DNA of 64,000 nucleotides, from assembly GCF_001192835.1 (NCBI RefSeq), contig NZ_DF968182.1, positions 318,349 through 382,348 of the forward strand, written 5' to 3'. Origin of the DNA: Lentimicrobium saccharophilum. GTDB lineage: Bacteria > Bacteroidota > Bacteroidia > Bacteroidales > Lentimicrobiaceae. The position numbers and the translations under genes are program-made. The notes beneath the pieces are model-generated. The model saw only the letters and a list, made by a program, of their open reading frames with translations, was not told the origin of the DNA and ran no database searches. This document shows, piece by piece, positions 1-8,396 of the stretch (its first letter is position 1; each line of letters begins with the position of its first letter).

Positions 1-38
1 ATTCCTGAAAGCGGCGGGTGTGATAATTTTTATGCTGT

Positions 39-911
39 TTATTTTTTTGTCAGGTCCCACCAGGTATCTTCAAAGAAGTAGGCGCTGACAAGATCTTTTG
101 GCGTGAATTCGAAATAGTAGTTAACCGGAGTGATGGCATGGGGGGCGTTTTGCCATAATTCACCCGAAGGTTCTTCCGGTTCAAAAATAGCTTTGATGCG
201 GCTTTTAAAATCGACTGGCGACCTTTTCCTTGAATCGCAGATCACATAGAACGGTTTGCCGGCCTCGCGACATACCAGGGCCAGCGGATAGGTGCCTATT
301 TTATTGGTGAATCCGTCTTCAAACACATTGTCGGCGCCCATTACGGCAAAGTCGATTTCATGAATAAACCTGCCAATGGCCGCTTCGTTGATAAAATGGA
401 CCTTACAGCCAAAGTCGCTCAATACCCTGGCCTGAAGCTTGCCCTCATATACCGGGCCCGACATTGTCTGGTAAACGGAGGGAAAAATATTGTGGGTAGC
501 CAGATGCTCAAAAAGGATATGGATACTGGAACTGTTGCTGTGTAAAAGTATCTTCTTCCCCTGAAAACCAATCAGGCGCTCCATTCTTTCGGCCGCCTGC
601 CCGATGCTTTCACTCCAGATCTGGGTATAGGTACTGATAAAGCGCGTAATCCGGGCAACCGTCTTTTCCTGTGTCCAGGATTCGCCGTCGGCCTGATCCA
701 GCAGATCGTAAAACTGCTGCATGAAATGGTGGAGTACCGCCAGGTCGGGGAAATGGTTGATCACCTTGTCAAGATTCGTTCTCAAAAAGTTATGATCTAT
801 ATCTGCTCCGTTGATATAAGTCTGTATACTCTTTATGATTTTTTCCAGAATTGCCGCTGAGCCGGAATAGTTATCCGACAGGAGTTCCCGAATTTTCAGT
901 TGGAATGACAT
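39..911 (-). CDS. eIF-2B alpha/beta/delta-like protein (sugar-phosphate isomerase fold)
   Basis: A 290-residue protein of the eIF-2B alpha/MtnA/ribose-1,5-bisphosphate isomerase superfamily. The C-terminal Rossmann-like half shows the family's typical segments: a 'MGADNVFEDGFTNKIGTY' stretch with the Gly-Ala-Asp active-site motif, then 'PFYVICDSRK'. The N-terminal third is helical and family-poor. In bacteria such proteins isomerise phosphorylated pentoses (MtnA, R15P isomerase) or have unknown roles; which substrate applies here cannot be read from the sequence. I start it at the ATG at 911 (MSFQLKIREL); an upstream in-frame ATG at 935 would add eight poorly supported residues. It stands alone, divergent from the aldolase gene. 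Family confident, function open. Confidence 0.75.
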   Translation of the reverse strand: MSFQLKIRELLSDNYSGSAAILEKIIKSIQTYINGADIDHNFLRTNLDKVINHFPDLAVLHHFMQQFYDLLDQADGESWTQEKTVARITRFISTYTQIWSESIGQAAERMERLIGFQGKKILLHSNSSSIHILFEHLATHNIFPSVYQTMSGPVYEGKLQARVLSDFGCKVHFINEAAIGRFIHEIDFAVMGADNVFEDGFTNKIGTYPLALVCREAGKPFYVICDSRKRSPVDFKSRIKAIFEPEEPSGELWQNAPHAITPVNYYFEFTPKDLVSAYFFEDTWWDLTKK

Positions 912-1000
912 TTTACTTAACGATCTGAATAACAAGGAAAAAAAGAAATACCGAAGCAGACTATTATGCGTAGCTGAAAGGTGTTTATGTCAAAATTGAT

Positions 1001-1008
1001 TACCTTTG
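1001..1008 (+). promoter_or_regulatory. Bacteroidota -7 box (TACCTTTG) of the aldolase gene
   Basis: TACCTTTG matches the TAnnTTTG -7 consensus recognised by the Bacteroidota primary sigma factor. It lies 42 bases before the ATG at 1050 and inside an in-frame upstream extension of the reading frame, so it argues against any start before about 1014. No convincing -33 TTTG is seen. Confidence 0.6.
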
Positions 1009-1049
1009 CAAAAGTAAACCATTCAGTTCAAATTAACCCATTTATTAAG

Positions 1050-2129
1050 ATGTCAGAACGAATTTTCGATAAGGTGAAACCCGGCGTCGTTACCGGTAAT
1101 GATGTTCAGGAAGTCTTCAGGATTGCTAAGGCAAACGGTTTTGCCATGCCGGCAGTGAATGTGGTAGGCACCGATTCGGTGAACGCGGTGATGCAGGCTG
1201 CGAAAGAAGTAAATGCGCCTGTAATTATTCAGTTTTCTAATGGTGGCGCGCACTTTTACGCAGGCAAATTTCTGAGCAACGAAGGCGAACGTGCGGCCAT
1301 TGCAGGAGCAGTAAGCGGAGCCAGGCACGTGCACATGCTGGCCGAAGCCTATGGAGTGCCGGTGATTCTGCATACCGACCATGCAGCGAAGAAATTACTC
1401 CCGTGGATTGACGGGCTGCTCGATGCCGGAGAGAAGTTTTATGCCGAAACCGGGAAACCGCTTTTCAGTTCACACATGCTTGACCTGTCGGAGGAAAGCC
1501 TGCAGGAAAATATTGAAATCTGCAGTAAATATCTGGCCCGCATGAGTAAAATGGGCATGACCCTGGAAATTGAACTCGGGGTAACCGGCGGAGAGGAAGA
1601 CGGGGTAGACAACACCGGTGTTGACAGTTCGAAGCTTTACACCCAGCCCGAAGATGTGGCTTATGCTTATGAAGCGCTGATGAAGGTGAGCGACCGTTTT
1701 ACCATTGCTGCGTCATTTGGTAATGTTCACGGGGTTTACAAGCCCGGTAATGTCAAATTGCAGCCGGTCATTCTGAAGAATTCACAGGATTACATCCAAA
1801 AGAAATTCAATACAACCGACAAGCCGGTGAATTTTGTATTCCACGGCGGTTCGGGATCCAGCCGCGAAGAGATCCGTGAAGCCATCTCCTATGGTGTGAT
1901 CAAGATGAACATTGATACTGACACCCAGTGGGCTACCTGGGAAGGGGTTATGAATTACTACAAGAAAAATGAGGGCTACCTTCAGGGCCAGATCGGTAAT
2001 CCGGAAGGTGACGACAAGCCCAACAAAAAGTATTACGATCCGCGAAAATGGCTTAATGAAGCCCAGAAATCGATGATCGCCCGGTTGAAGGTTGCATTTG
2101 AAGACCTGAACTGCAAGGACAGAAATTAG
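1050..2129 (+). CDS. fbaA: Class II fructose-1,6-bisphosphate aldolase
   Basis: Zn-dependent aldolase of glycolysis and gluconeogenesis, cleaving fructose-1,6-bisphosphate to DHAP and glyceraldehyde-3-phosphate in the cytoplasm. The N-terminus (MSERIFDKVKPGVVTGNDV) lines up with E. coli FbaA, and the length, 359 residues, is the same. The catalytic/zinc segment HTDH is at residues 108-111, followed by AKK; later segments 'ELGVTGGEEDG', 'GNVHGVY' and 'FHGGSGSSREEI' supply the remaining metal and substrate ligands. The frame stays open upstream to 981, but the promoter box sits inside that extension and family length supports the start at 1050. A strong terminator follows, so it is monocistronic. 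Confidence 0.95.
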   Translation: MSERIFDKVKPGVVTGNDVQEVFRIAKANGFAMPAVNVVGTDSVNAVMQAAKEVNAPVIIQFSNGGAHFYAGKFLSNEGERAAIAGAVSGARHVHMLAEAYGVPVILHTDHAAKKLLPWIDGLLDAGEKFYAETGKPLFSSHMLDLSEESLQENIEICSKYLARMSKMGMTLEIELGVTGGEEDGVDNTGVDSSKLYTQPEDVAYAYEALMKVSDRFTIAASFGNVHGVYKPGNVKLQPVILKNSQDYIQKKFNTTDKPVNFVFHGGSGSSREEIREAISYGVIKMNIDTDTQWATWEGVMNYYKKNEGYLQGQIGNPEGDDKPNKKYYDPRKWLNEAQKSMIARLKVAFEDLNCKDRN

Positions 2130-2153
2130 TGCTGTCCGGTAGTAGAAATGAAG

Positions 2154-2183
2154 CAGCCCCGGGTTTTGTTCCGGGGCTGTTTT
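2154..2183 (+). terminator. Rho-independent terminator after fbaA
   Basis: A perfect 9-bp stem, CAGCCCCGG paired with CCGGGGCTG, with an 8-base loop and a TTTT tail. It lies 25 bases after the aldolase stop codon. The minus-strand Usp gene converges on it, and the stem could serve it too, although the tail on that side is poor. Confidence 0.85.
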
Positions 2184-2262
2184 GCTTCTGGCAGGTTTCT
2201 TAATGGCTTTGACCGCGTTTTCAGGTTCAGACGAAAAGTGCCACGGTTTTATTTTTCGCTTA

Positions 2263-3114
2263 TTAATATCCCATCGAAATCAGAATTTCCTTGGGGTGTA
2301 TGCTGAGCACCGGGATGGGCGAGTGGTGCACCATCTGTTGTGCATAAGGCCCCAGCCAGAGGTTGGATGCGGACTTTTCCTGTTCAGTCATGATGGAGAG
2401 CAGGTTGGCATCGGATTGCTTGGCGTATTCCATAATAGTGGTGGCAATGTTATCGGCCTCCAGTTCTACAATAAAATGTTTTACCCCGTGCTCTTTGAGG
2501 TATTTGGCAGATTGCTTGGCATAGCTCATCACCGTACCCCTTACATTTTCGATGTTTGTGGTATATACTGCCAGGATATGAACTTCAGCATCGAACATCT
2601 TTGCCAGATCGGCTGTAAACGGGACTTTTTGTCTGGTTTCCATGGTGCTGTCCATCGGCAGCACAATTTTTTTCAATTCCCGCTCAACATGGATTCCTGC
2701 CCTGATGGTAATCACCGGGCAGGGGGCTGCGGAAACAATACGGTTGGCATTGCTTCCGATCCATAACTCCTCGAATCCTGATGATCCGTGGGTGCCGGCA
2801 ACAATCAGCCATGCATCAGACTCTTTTGCCTGATTTACCACTTCACGGTAAACCTTTCCTTCCCGGATAATGTAGTCAATTCTGGATTTTGGAAGGTCTT
2901 TTTCATATTTGTTGATCAGCCGTGTAAACTGGTGTTCCACTTCTTCAAGCAGGTCATCAGAAAGATCTGACGAAAGGATGGTTTTGGTCGTGTTGGGATT
3001 GTTAACCCATAGCATCAGTAAATTCGACTCTGATTTTGCGGCTATGCTGATTGCATGCTCAAGGGCATTGATGGAACAATCAGAAAAATCGATGGCGGAG
3101 ATGATGGTTTTCAT
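2263..3114 (-). CDS. Tandem-domain universal stress protein (UspA family)
   Basis: Cytoplasmic protein of 283 residues made of two UspA domains (about 1-145 and 146-283). The first ends with the ATP-binding signature G-x2-G-x9-G-S-N (GTHG...GSN), so it should bind ATP. The second domain has T-E-Q-E at the equivalent place and looks unable to bind nucleotide in the classical way. The start chosen is the ATG at 3114 (MKTIISAIDFSD), which gives exactly the same length as the paralogue at 3741-4592; an ATG at 3135 would add seven residues. Paralogue and gene overlap in nearly every motif, so they come from a duplication. Usp proteins act in stress survival; the specific role is unknown. Confidence 0.88.
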   Translation of the reverse strand: MKTIISAIDFSDCSINALEHAISIAAKSESNLLMLWVNNPNTTKTILSSDLSDDLLEEVEHQFTRLINKYEKDLPKSRIDYIIREGKVYREVVNQAKESDAWLIVAGTHGSSGFEELWIGSNANRIVSAAPCPVITIRAGIHVERELKKIVLPMDSTMETRQKVPFTADLAKMFDAEVHILAVYTTNIENVRGTVMSYAKQSAKYLKEHGVKHFIVELEADNIATTIMEYAKQSDANLLSIMTEQEKSASNLWLGPYAQQMVHHSPIPVLSIHPKEILISMGY

Positions 3115-3314
3115 GGCGGGTTGGATTACGGTCATGCTAAAATATGAAATATTTACAAATATTGCAAAAGTCCCGGAAAATCTTCAATGAATCTGACTTG
3201 TACAAGCCGGCCTTATTAAAAGTTAACTCTGAAAGTGGGCAATCCTGTTTGATGCAAAAATATAATAATCAGTGGAATATTAATCTGAACACGCAAATCG
3301 GTGGATGATCAGAT

Positions 3315-3734
3315 TTATTCACTGCTGGCTGGCACAGCCAGGGGAGGCGGATTTATTTTATCGCTTACCGTAAATGCGTTGGGATAATCCGCCTTTATAT
3401 TTTGAAGAAAACCTTCTGCTTCGAGCCTGGTCCTGAAATCACCCACCCTTACGCGATAGTAGGGTTCTTTAAATGACAAATAGGCTTTAACTTCGTGATA
3501 ACGGGATGAAAAGCGGTTAAGTGCATCGGTTGCCCTTCGTTTTGAATTGGTTCCCGAATCGAAGAAAATCTGTATTCTCCACCCGTCAAGCGTACTCTGA
3601 TGCCTGTTGAGGTATTTGTGCTTTTCAATCAGCAGGTCGATGCGCTCGTCCCCGATAATCTGAACACGCCCCTGCTGGGCAAAAGCAATAGACCCCCACA
3701 GGGTGAATGAAGCAATTAAGATAATAAACCGCAT
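3315..3734 (-). CDS. Exported SPOR-domain protein
   Basis: A 139-residue protein with a signal peptide (MRFIILIASFTLWGSIAFA, probable cleavage before QQ). The body, from about residue 50 to 125, is a SPOR-type fold: 'GWRIQIFFDSGTNSKRRATDAL', 'YHEVKAYLSFKEPYYRVRVGDF', 'AEGFLQNIKADYP', matching the repeat of the family that binds denuded septal peptidoglycan. It probably sits in the periplasm. It starts 6 bases after the stop of the upstream Usp gene and is very likely co-transcribed with it, an unusual partnership for an envelope protein. Confidence 0.8.
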   Translation of the reverse strand: MRFIILIASFTLWGSIAFAQQGRVQIIGDERIDLLIEKHKYLNRHQSTLDGWRIQIFFDSGTNSKRRATDALNRFSSRYHEVKAYLSFKEPYYRVRVGDFRTRLEAEGFLQNIKADYPNAFTVSDKINPPPLAVPASSE

Positions 3735-3740
3735 GAATGA

Positions 3741-4592
3741 TTAACGCGTTGAGATCGAGTATATTTCTTTTGGCTGAATACTGAGTACGGGCACGGGCGA
3801 GTGATTGACCATTTGCTGGGCATAGGGACCAAGCAGAATGTTCGATGCGGTTGTTTCCTGTTCGGTCATGATGGCGATCAGGTCGGCATTCACTTTACGG
3901 GCATATTCGATGGAAATATTGGTGATATTGTCAGCCTGCAGGCTCTCGATATAATGGTTGATCCCCGCATCCGTCATATATTTCTGCACCTGGCGGGCGT
4001 AATTGTCAACTTTTCGCTGAACTGCCTTGATAGAGGTGGAATATAAAGCCAGAATATGAATATCAGCATTGAATAATTTTGCCAGTTCTACGGTAAAAGG
4101 AACTTTCTGACGGGTGTCAAGGGTACTGTCGATGGGCAAAACGATACTTTTAATGCCTTCCGGACCAATATTGAAATCGTACCTGACGGTAATAACAGGA
4201 CATGGCGCATACGAAACAATCCGGTAGGCATTGCTGCCGATCCAGAATTCCTCATAACCGGTGACCCCGTGGGTGCCGGCAATGATCAGGGAAGCGTCGT
4301 TATATTTAGCCTGATTGGCAATTTCCTGGTAAACCTTCCCTTTGCGGAGCTTGTAAGATAATTTGCCATGTTTGAGCTGCCCTTTTTTCGACTTCATGAT
4401 CTCTTCCATGTTCCTGATGGCTTCCTCACGAAACTCATTCACTTCCGCCGAAAAGGCAAAGTCCTGGTTCGTATGGCTGTCAACCCAGACCATCATGACG
4501 TTACTTTTTACATGGTTGGCGAAAGCAATGGCATAATCGAGGGCATGCAGTGAGCCCTTCGAGAAATCAATGGCAACAACTATCTCTTTCAT
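3741..4592 (-). CDS. Tandem-domain universal stress protein (UspA family), second copy
   Basis: Paralogue of the protein encoded at 2263-3114, also 283 residues with two UspA domains. The first domain has the ATP-binding signature (GTHGVTGYEEFWIGSN); the second has lost it (MTEQETTASNILLGPY). It begins at 4592 (MKEIVVAIDFSKGS) and is the first gene of a two-gene unit with the SPOR protein. The strong similarity of the C-terminal halves ('LGPYAQQMV-HSP-PVLSI-PKEI') in both copies shows that the degenerate second domain is under selection. Function in stress or energy sensing is inferred from the family only. Confidence 0.88.
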   Translation of the reverse strand: MKEIVVAIDFSKGSLHALDYAIAFANHVKSNVMMVWVDSHTNQDFAFSAEVNEFREEAIRNMEEIMKSKKGQLKHGKLSYKLRKGKVYQEIANQAKYNDASLIIAGTHGVTGYEEFWIGSNAYRIVSYAPCPVITVRYDFNIGPEGIKSIVLPIDSTLDTRQKVPFTVELAKLFNADIHILALYSTSIKAVQRKVDNYARQVQKYMTDAGINHYIESLQADNITNISIEYARKVNADLIAIMTEQETTASNILLGPYAQQMVNHSPVPVLSIQPKEIYSISTR

Positions 4593-4919
4593 GGCATGTT
4601 GGGATTGAAATGACCGGCACTGTTATCTGGGGCTAAGATATGGATTTTTATTGGAATGAAATCTGCACTGATTATCAAAATAATTCAAACCTGAACAGCG
4701 CTTCAGCAAAAAACGCGGAAATCCGATAATGATTTGGCGCGATAAACGGGAAATCCCGAGGCATCATTGCGATCCTGATTTTGCGGCATTCTTTATGTCA
4801 TCTCTTTGGTTATCAACCGGATGTTGCTCATGAACTTTATTTTCCCCTGAAGATAACTTAAACAGTGGCCGGGATCAATATACATTTATTCTTTACCTTT
4901 GTCATTCTCTTAAAAACAG
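4593..4919. other. Intergenic region between divergent usp and ruvB genes
   Basis: A 327-base stretch without a credible gene. It separates two divergent units. The right end carries the ruvB -7 box at 4894-4901. On the minus strand, a near-consensus TATCTTAG lies upstream of the Usp gene around 4634-4641. I see no tRNA, riboswitch or clear hairpin. Confidence 0.5.
4894..4901 (+). promoter_or_regulatory. -7 box (TACCTTTG) of ruvB
   Basis: Perfect TAnnTTTG match ending 19 bases before the first ruvB ATG, which predicts a leader of only about a dozen bases and no room for a Shine-Dalgarno site. Confidence 0.6.
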
Positions 4920-5945
4920 ATGATGAACACTAACCTGGATGCCACTGCTGAACACCTGAGCGCTGCAGAGCGTGAAATAGAAAAGGTGCTTCGTCCCGGT
5001 GACTTTGCCGACTTCTCGGGACAGCCCGGGGTAGTGGAGAATCTCAGGGTTTTTGTGCAGGCTGCCAGGTTGCGGGGAGAGTCCCTTGATCATGTGTTGC
5101 TCCATGGCCCCCCCGGACTGGGGAAAACCACCCTTTCGCACATCATCGCCAACGAAATGGGCGTCAACATCCGCATCACTTCGGGGCCGGTACTCGACAA
5201 ACCCGGCGACCTTGCCGGATTACTCACCAATCTGGAGCCGAATGATGTACTGTTCATTGATGAAATTCACCGGCTGAGTCCGGTGGTGGAAGAGTATCTG
5301 TATTCGGCCATGGAGGATTTCCGGATTGATATTATGATTGAAACCGGTCCCAATGCCCGCAGTGTGCAGATACAACTCAGCCCTTTCACCCTGGTTGGCG
5401 CCACCACCCGCTCGGGATTACTCACCGCCCCCCTGCGGTCACGTTTCGGCATCAATGCCAGGCTTTCCTATTACGATGCTGCAACCCTGGAAAAAATTAT
5501 CATGCGGTCGTGCGGAATTCTGAAGGTTGATATCTCTCCGGATGCGGCTTCCGAGATCGCGCGCCGGAGCAGGGGAACACCCCGCATTGCCAATCTGCTG
5601 CTGCGCAGGGTACGCGATTTTGCCCAGATCAAGGGGAATGGTTCCATTGATCTGAAAATTGCGCAATTTGCCTTGTCGGCATTGCTGGTCGATAAAAACG
5701 GGCTGGATGAAATGGATAACCGGATCCTGGCGACCATCATCGACAAGTTCCGCGGGGGCCCGGTCGGGCTTACAACCATAGCTACCGCCGTGGGCGAAGA
5801 TCCGGGTACCATCGAAGAGGTATATGAACCTTTCCTGATTCAGGAAGGTTATCTTATGCGCACCCCCCGCGGCAGGGAGGCAACCCCCATGGCATATTCC
5901 CACCTGGGGAAGATTAAACCGGGCAATCAGGCTGAATTATTCTGA
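4920..5945 (+). CDS. ruvB: Holliday junction branch migration ATPase RuvB
   Basis: Motor of the RuvABC complex that drives branch migration of Holliday junctions in recombination repair. Of 341 residues, Walker A (GPPGLGKTT) begins at residue 63, Walker B (VLFIDEIHR) spans about 110-118, sensor 1 is GATTRSG, and the arginine-finger segment is LRSRFG; the C-terminal winged helix ends with '[13 protein letters not shown]'. Length is normal. The start may be the ATG at 4920 or the next codon at 4923; the promoter box permits either. ruvA and ruvC are not adjacent. It is followed by 180 bases before queG. Confidence 0.96.
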   Translation: MMNTNLDATAEHLSAAEREIEKVLRPGDFADFSGQPGVVENLRVFVQAARLRGESLDHVLLHGPPGLGKTTLSHIIANEMGVNIRITSGPVLDKPGDLAGLLTNLEPNDVLFIDEIHRLSPVVEEYLYSAMEDFRIDIMIETGPNARSVQIQLSPFTLVGATTRSGLLTAPLRSRFGINARLSYYDAATLEKIIMRSCGILKVDISPDAASEIARRSRGTPRIANLLLRRVRDFAQIKGNGSIDLKIAQFALSALLVDKNGLDEMDNRILATIIDKFRGGPVGLTTIATAVGEDPGTIEEVYEPFLIQEGYLMRTPRGREATPMAYSHLGKIKPGNQAELF

Positions 5946-6127
5946 TCCGGCCGGGTTTTCAGCGATTGCTGTTCCGGGGTGATGCTGAATAAACGGGGAT
6001 TTGTCTGAAAATCGCTTTTAAAGAATGGTTAAGCTGCAGGTTGGCGCGGCATTGCTGACTGTTTATTTTACATGTTATTGTTAGTTAATGTTTTTGCGTG
6101 GATATTGCTTTTCATCAGCCGGAAGAT

Positions 6128-7096
6128 ATGAACCTCAGGACCGAACTTACGCAACTGATCAAAACCAGAGCCGGGGAGCTGGGCTTCTCGTTCTGTGGCA
6201 TCAGCCGGGCCAGGCGACTGGATGAGGAAGCGTCGCGTCTGGAGCAGTGGCTGAAAGAAGGCCGGCACGGAAAAATGGCTTATATGGAAAACCATTTCGA
6301 CAAAAGGCTCGATCCGCGCCTGCTGGTGGATGGCGCCCGTTCGGTGGTTTCATTGCTGATAAATTATTATCCATCCGCAGCGGAAAAGTATACTTCTCCC
6401 CTGAAAGTATCGAAGTACGCGTGGGGCGCCGACTATCACACGGTTATCAGGGAAAAGTTGTACGTGTTGACCGGGCTGCTGCAGGAGAAGGCGGGAGAAT
6501 TTAATTTCAGGGTTTTCACCGATTCGGCTCCGGTGCTCGACAGGGCCTGGGCGGTAAATGCCGGCCTGGGCTGGATTGGTAACAATACCATGATGATTAC
6601 CCGCCGCCATGGCTCCTTTTTCTTTATTGCCGAGATCATTACCGATCTGGAATTTGACTATGACCAGCCCTTTGGCGGGAACTACTGCGGCGACTGTACC
6701 CGCTGCATCGATGCCTGCCCTACGGGAGCAATTATCGGGCCCCGGCAGCTGGACGCTTCCAGATGTATTTCATACCTTAATATTGAGCTGAAGGATGAAA
6801 TTCCTGCTGAATTTAACGGAAAGGTCAATGACTGGATCTTCGGATGCGATATTTGTCAGGACGTTTGTCCCTGGAACCGGTTTTCGCTGGCCAATACAGA
6901 AGTACAGTTCAGCCCGGCGGGCGAATGGGTGGAATGGAGCCGCGATGCCTGGGAGCATCTGGAGAAACCAGTATTCGGAAGCGTATTTGGTAAATCAGCG
7001 CTGAAGCGGGCAGGTTTTAAGAAACTGAAAAACAATGTTACCTTTGCCGGTCATTCTTTCATTGATGAATCAGGATATGGAAAAGACAGCGATTGA
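6128..7096 (+). CDS. queG: Epoxyqueuosine reductase QueG
   Basis: Cobalamin- and iron-sulfur-dependent enzyme for the last step of queuosine synthesis in tRNA, reducing epoxyqueuosine to queuosine. In 322 residues from the ATG at 6128 (MNLRTELTQL) I see the substrate/cobalamin segment TDSAPVLDRA (about 131-140) and eight cysteines for two [4Fe-4S] clusters: 187, 190, 193, 197 (CGDCTRCIDACP) and 213, 240, 243, 247 (CDICQDVCP). An ATG at 6098 would add ten residues with no family support. The 3' end overlaps the deiminase gene and contains its promoter. Confidence 0.94.
   Translation: MNLRTELTQLIKTRAGELGFSFCGISRARRLDEEASRLEQWLKEGRHGKMAYMENHFDKRLDPRLLVDGARSVVSLLINYYPSAAEKYTSPLKVSKYAWGADYHTVIREKLYVLTGLLQEKAGEFNFRVFTDSAPVLDRAWAVNAGLGWIGNNTMMITRRHGSFFFIAEIITDLEFDYDQPFGGNYCGDCTRCIDACPTGAIIGPRQLDASRCISYLNIELKDEIPAEFNGKVNDWIFGCDICQDVCPWNRFSLANTEVQFSPAGEWVEWSRDAWEHLEKPVFGSVFGKSALKRAGFKKLKNNVTFAGHSFIDESGYGKDSD
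7039..7046 (+). promoter_or_regulatory. -7 box (TACCTTTG) of the deiminase gene, inside queG
   Basis: A perfect TAnnTTTG box within the last 60 bases of queG and 19 or 31 bases before the two candidate deiminase start codons (7065, 7077). It suggests the deiminase has its own promoter and that an in-frame ATG at 7035 is not used. Confidence 0.45.
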
Positions 7097-8333
7097 GATC
7101 AATTCGGAAATCGGGACGCTGGAGGGGGTTATTATTCACTCTCCGGGGAGCGAAGTGGAAAATATGACGCCCAACATGGTTCAGCGGGCGCTCTACAGCG
7201 ACATCCTGAACCTTACCGTGGCCGGAAAGGAATACAGCCAGTTCAGAGGCGTGCTTGAAAAATATACAACGGTTTATGAAGTGCGAAACCTCCTGTGCCG
7301 GATTCTGGAAAACGAAAAAGTGAAGTCGGGTCTGGTCAGCAGGATTGCTGATCATGAAAGGGTGGACACCCTGCGCGATGAACTGCTTGAAATGGATGCT
7401 GTTACCCTTACTTCTGCGCTGATTGAAGGAGTTGAACTCAGGCGCGACAACCTGTCCCGTTTTCTCAGCAAGGAGCGTTTTGAGCTGGAACCCCTGCACA
7501 ATTTCTTTTATACACGCGATGCCTCCATTTCAATCGGTGATCAGGTTTTTATCAGCAAGATGGCCAGCCGTGTGCGCGACAGGGAATCGATGATCATGGA
7601 AGCCATTTTCGATTATCATCCCGCTTTCTCCACGCAAACGGTCAATCCCCTGTCGAGCAGGCACCTCTGCAAGGACTTCAGTTTCGAAGGCGGTGATTTT
7701 CTGGTTGCCCGTGAAGACATCGTACTGGTAGGTACCGGATCACGCACAACCCCCAAAGCCATTGATTTTTTGGTTGACCATTACAAGGCTGAAGGCAAGA
7801 CAAGGCACATCATTGTGCAGGAGCTGCCTTACGAGCCGGAATCGTTTATCCATCTTGACATGGTGTTTACCTTTCTCGACAAGGATACCTGCATGATATA
7901 TGAACCGCTCATCATGCATTCGAGCAGGTTTCTTACCATTCATATCACCATTGACAACGGCAAAGTAAAGATCGCTGAGGAGTTGAATATCCCCGCAGCC
8001 CTGCGCGGCCTGGGTATGGACATCAGGACCATTAACTGCGGCGGCGCTGATGATGTGGTCATGCAGGAGCGCGAACAATGGCACAGCGGGGCCAATTTCT
8101 TTGCCCTGGGTCCCGGCAAAGTAATGGGCTACGGCAGAAATATTTATACCCTTGAAGAGATGGACAAGCATGGTTTTGCTGTGCTCAAGGCGAAGGATGT
8201 GATCGCCGGAAAGGCTGACATGCATGATTACGAAAAATGTGTCATCGCCATCGAAGGTGCTGAATTGTCGCGGGGTGGCGGTGGTTGCCGCTGCATGACC
8301 ATGCCGGTTCGCAGGGCGCCCGTGGAGTGGTAA
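7065..8333 (+). CDS. Arginine deiminase family amidinotransferase/hydrolase
   Basis: Cytoplasmic enzyme of the guanidino-group modifying fold, closest in architecture to arginine deiminase (arginine to citrulline plus ammonia). Conserved sites: 'NFFYTRDASI' (substrate carboxylate binding), 'FEGGDFLV' (GGD motif), 'SFIHLDMVFT' (catalytic His with Asp) and a C-terminal 'RGGGGCRCMTMPV', whose second Cys, about 13 residues from the end, is the likely nucleophile. About 422 residues, normal for ArcA. Start is 7065 or 7077; both overlap the end of queG. No ornithine carbamoyltransferase or carbamate kinase is adjacent, so the energy-yielding arc pathway is not shown and another guanidino substrate is possible. 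Confidence 0.82.
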   Translation: MNQDMEKTAIEINSEIGTLEGVIIHSPGSEVENMTPNMVQRALYSDILNLTVAGKEYSQFRGVLEKYTTVYEVRNLLCRILENEKVKSGLVSRIADHERVDTLRDELLEMDAVTLTSALIEGVELRRDNLSRFLSKERFELEPLHNFFYTRDASISIGDQVFISKMASRVRDRESMIMEAIFDYHPAFSTQTVNPLSSRHLCKDFSFEGGDFLVAREDIVLVGTGSRTTPKAIDFLVDHYKAEGKTRHIIVQELPYEPESFIHLDMVFTFLDKDTCMIYEPLIMHSSRFLTIHITIDNGKVKIAEELNIPAALRGLGMDIRTINCGGADDVVMQEREQWHSGANFFALGPGKVMGYGRNIYTLEEMDKHGFAVLKAKDVIAGKADMHDYEKCVIAIEGAELSRGGGGCRCMTMPVRRAPVEW

Positions 8334-8396
8334 GCCTTCAATGAATGTTGAAGAATTGTCACGCAAGTGAAAAATGAGAATCTTAAAGTCTGTTCT

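Noticed and set aside
981-1049. Extended aldolase N-terminus
   Set aside because: The promoter box at 1001-1008 lies inside it and known FbaA proteins start at the residue encoded at 1050.
7065-8333. Arginine deiminase (arc) energy pathway
   Set aside because: Only the deiminase-type gene is present; neither carbamoyltransferase, carbamate kinase nor an arginine/ornithine antiporter is nearby.
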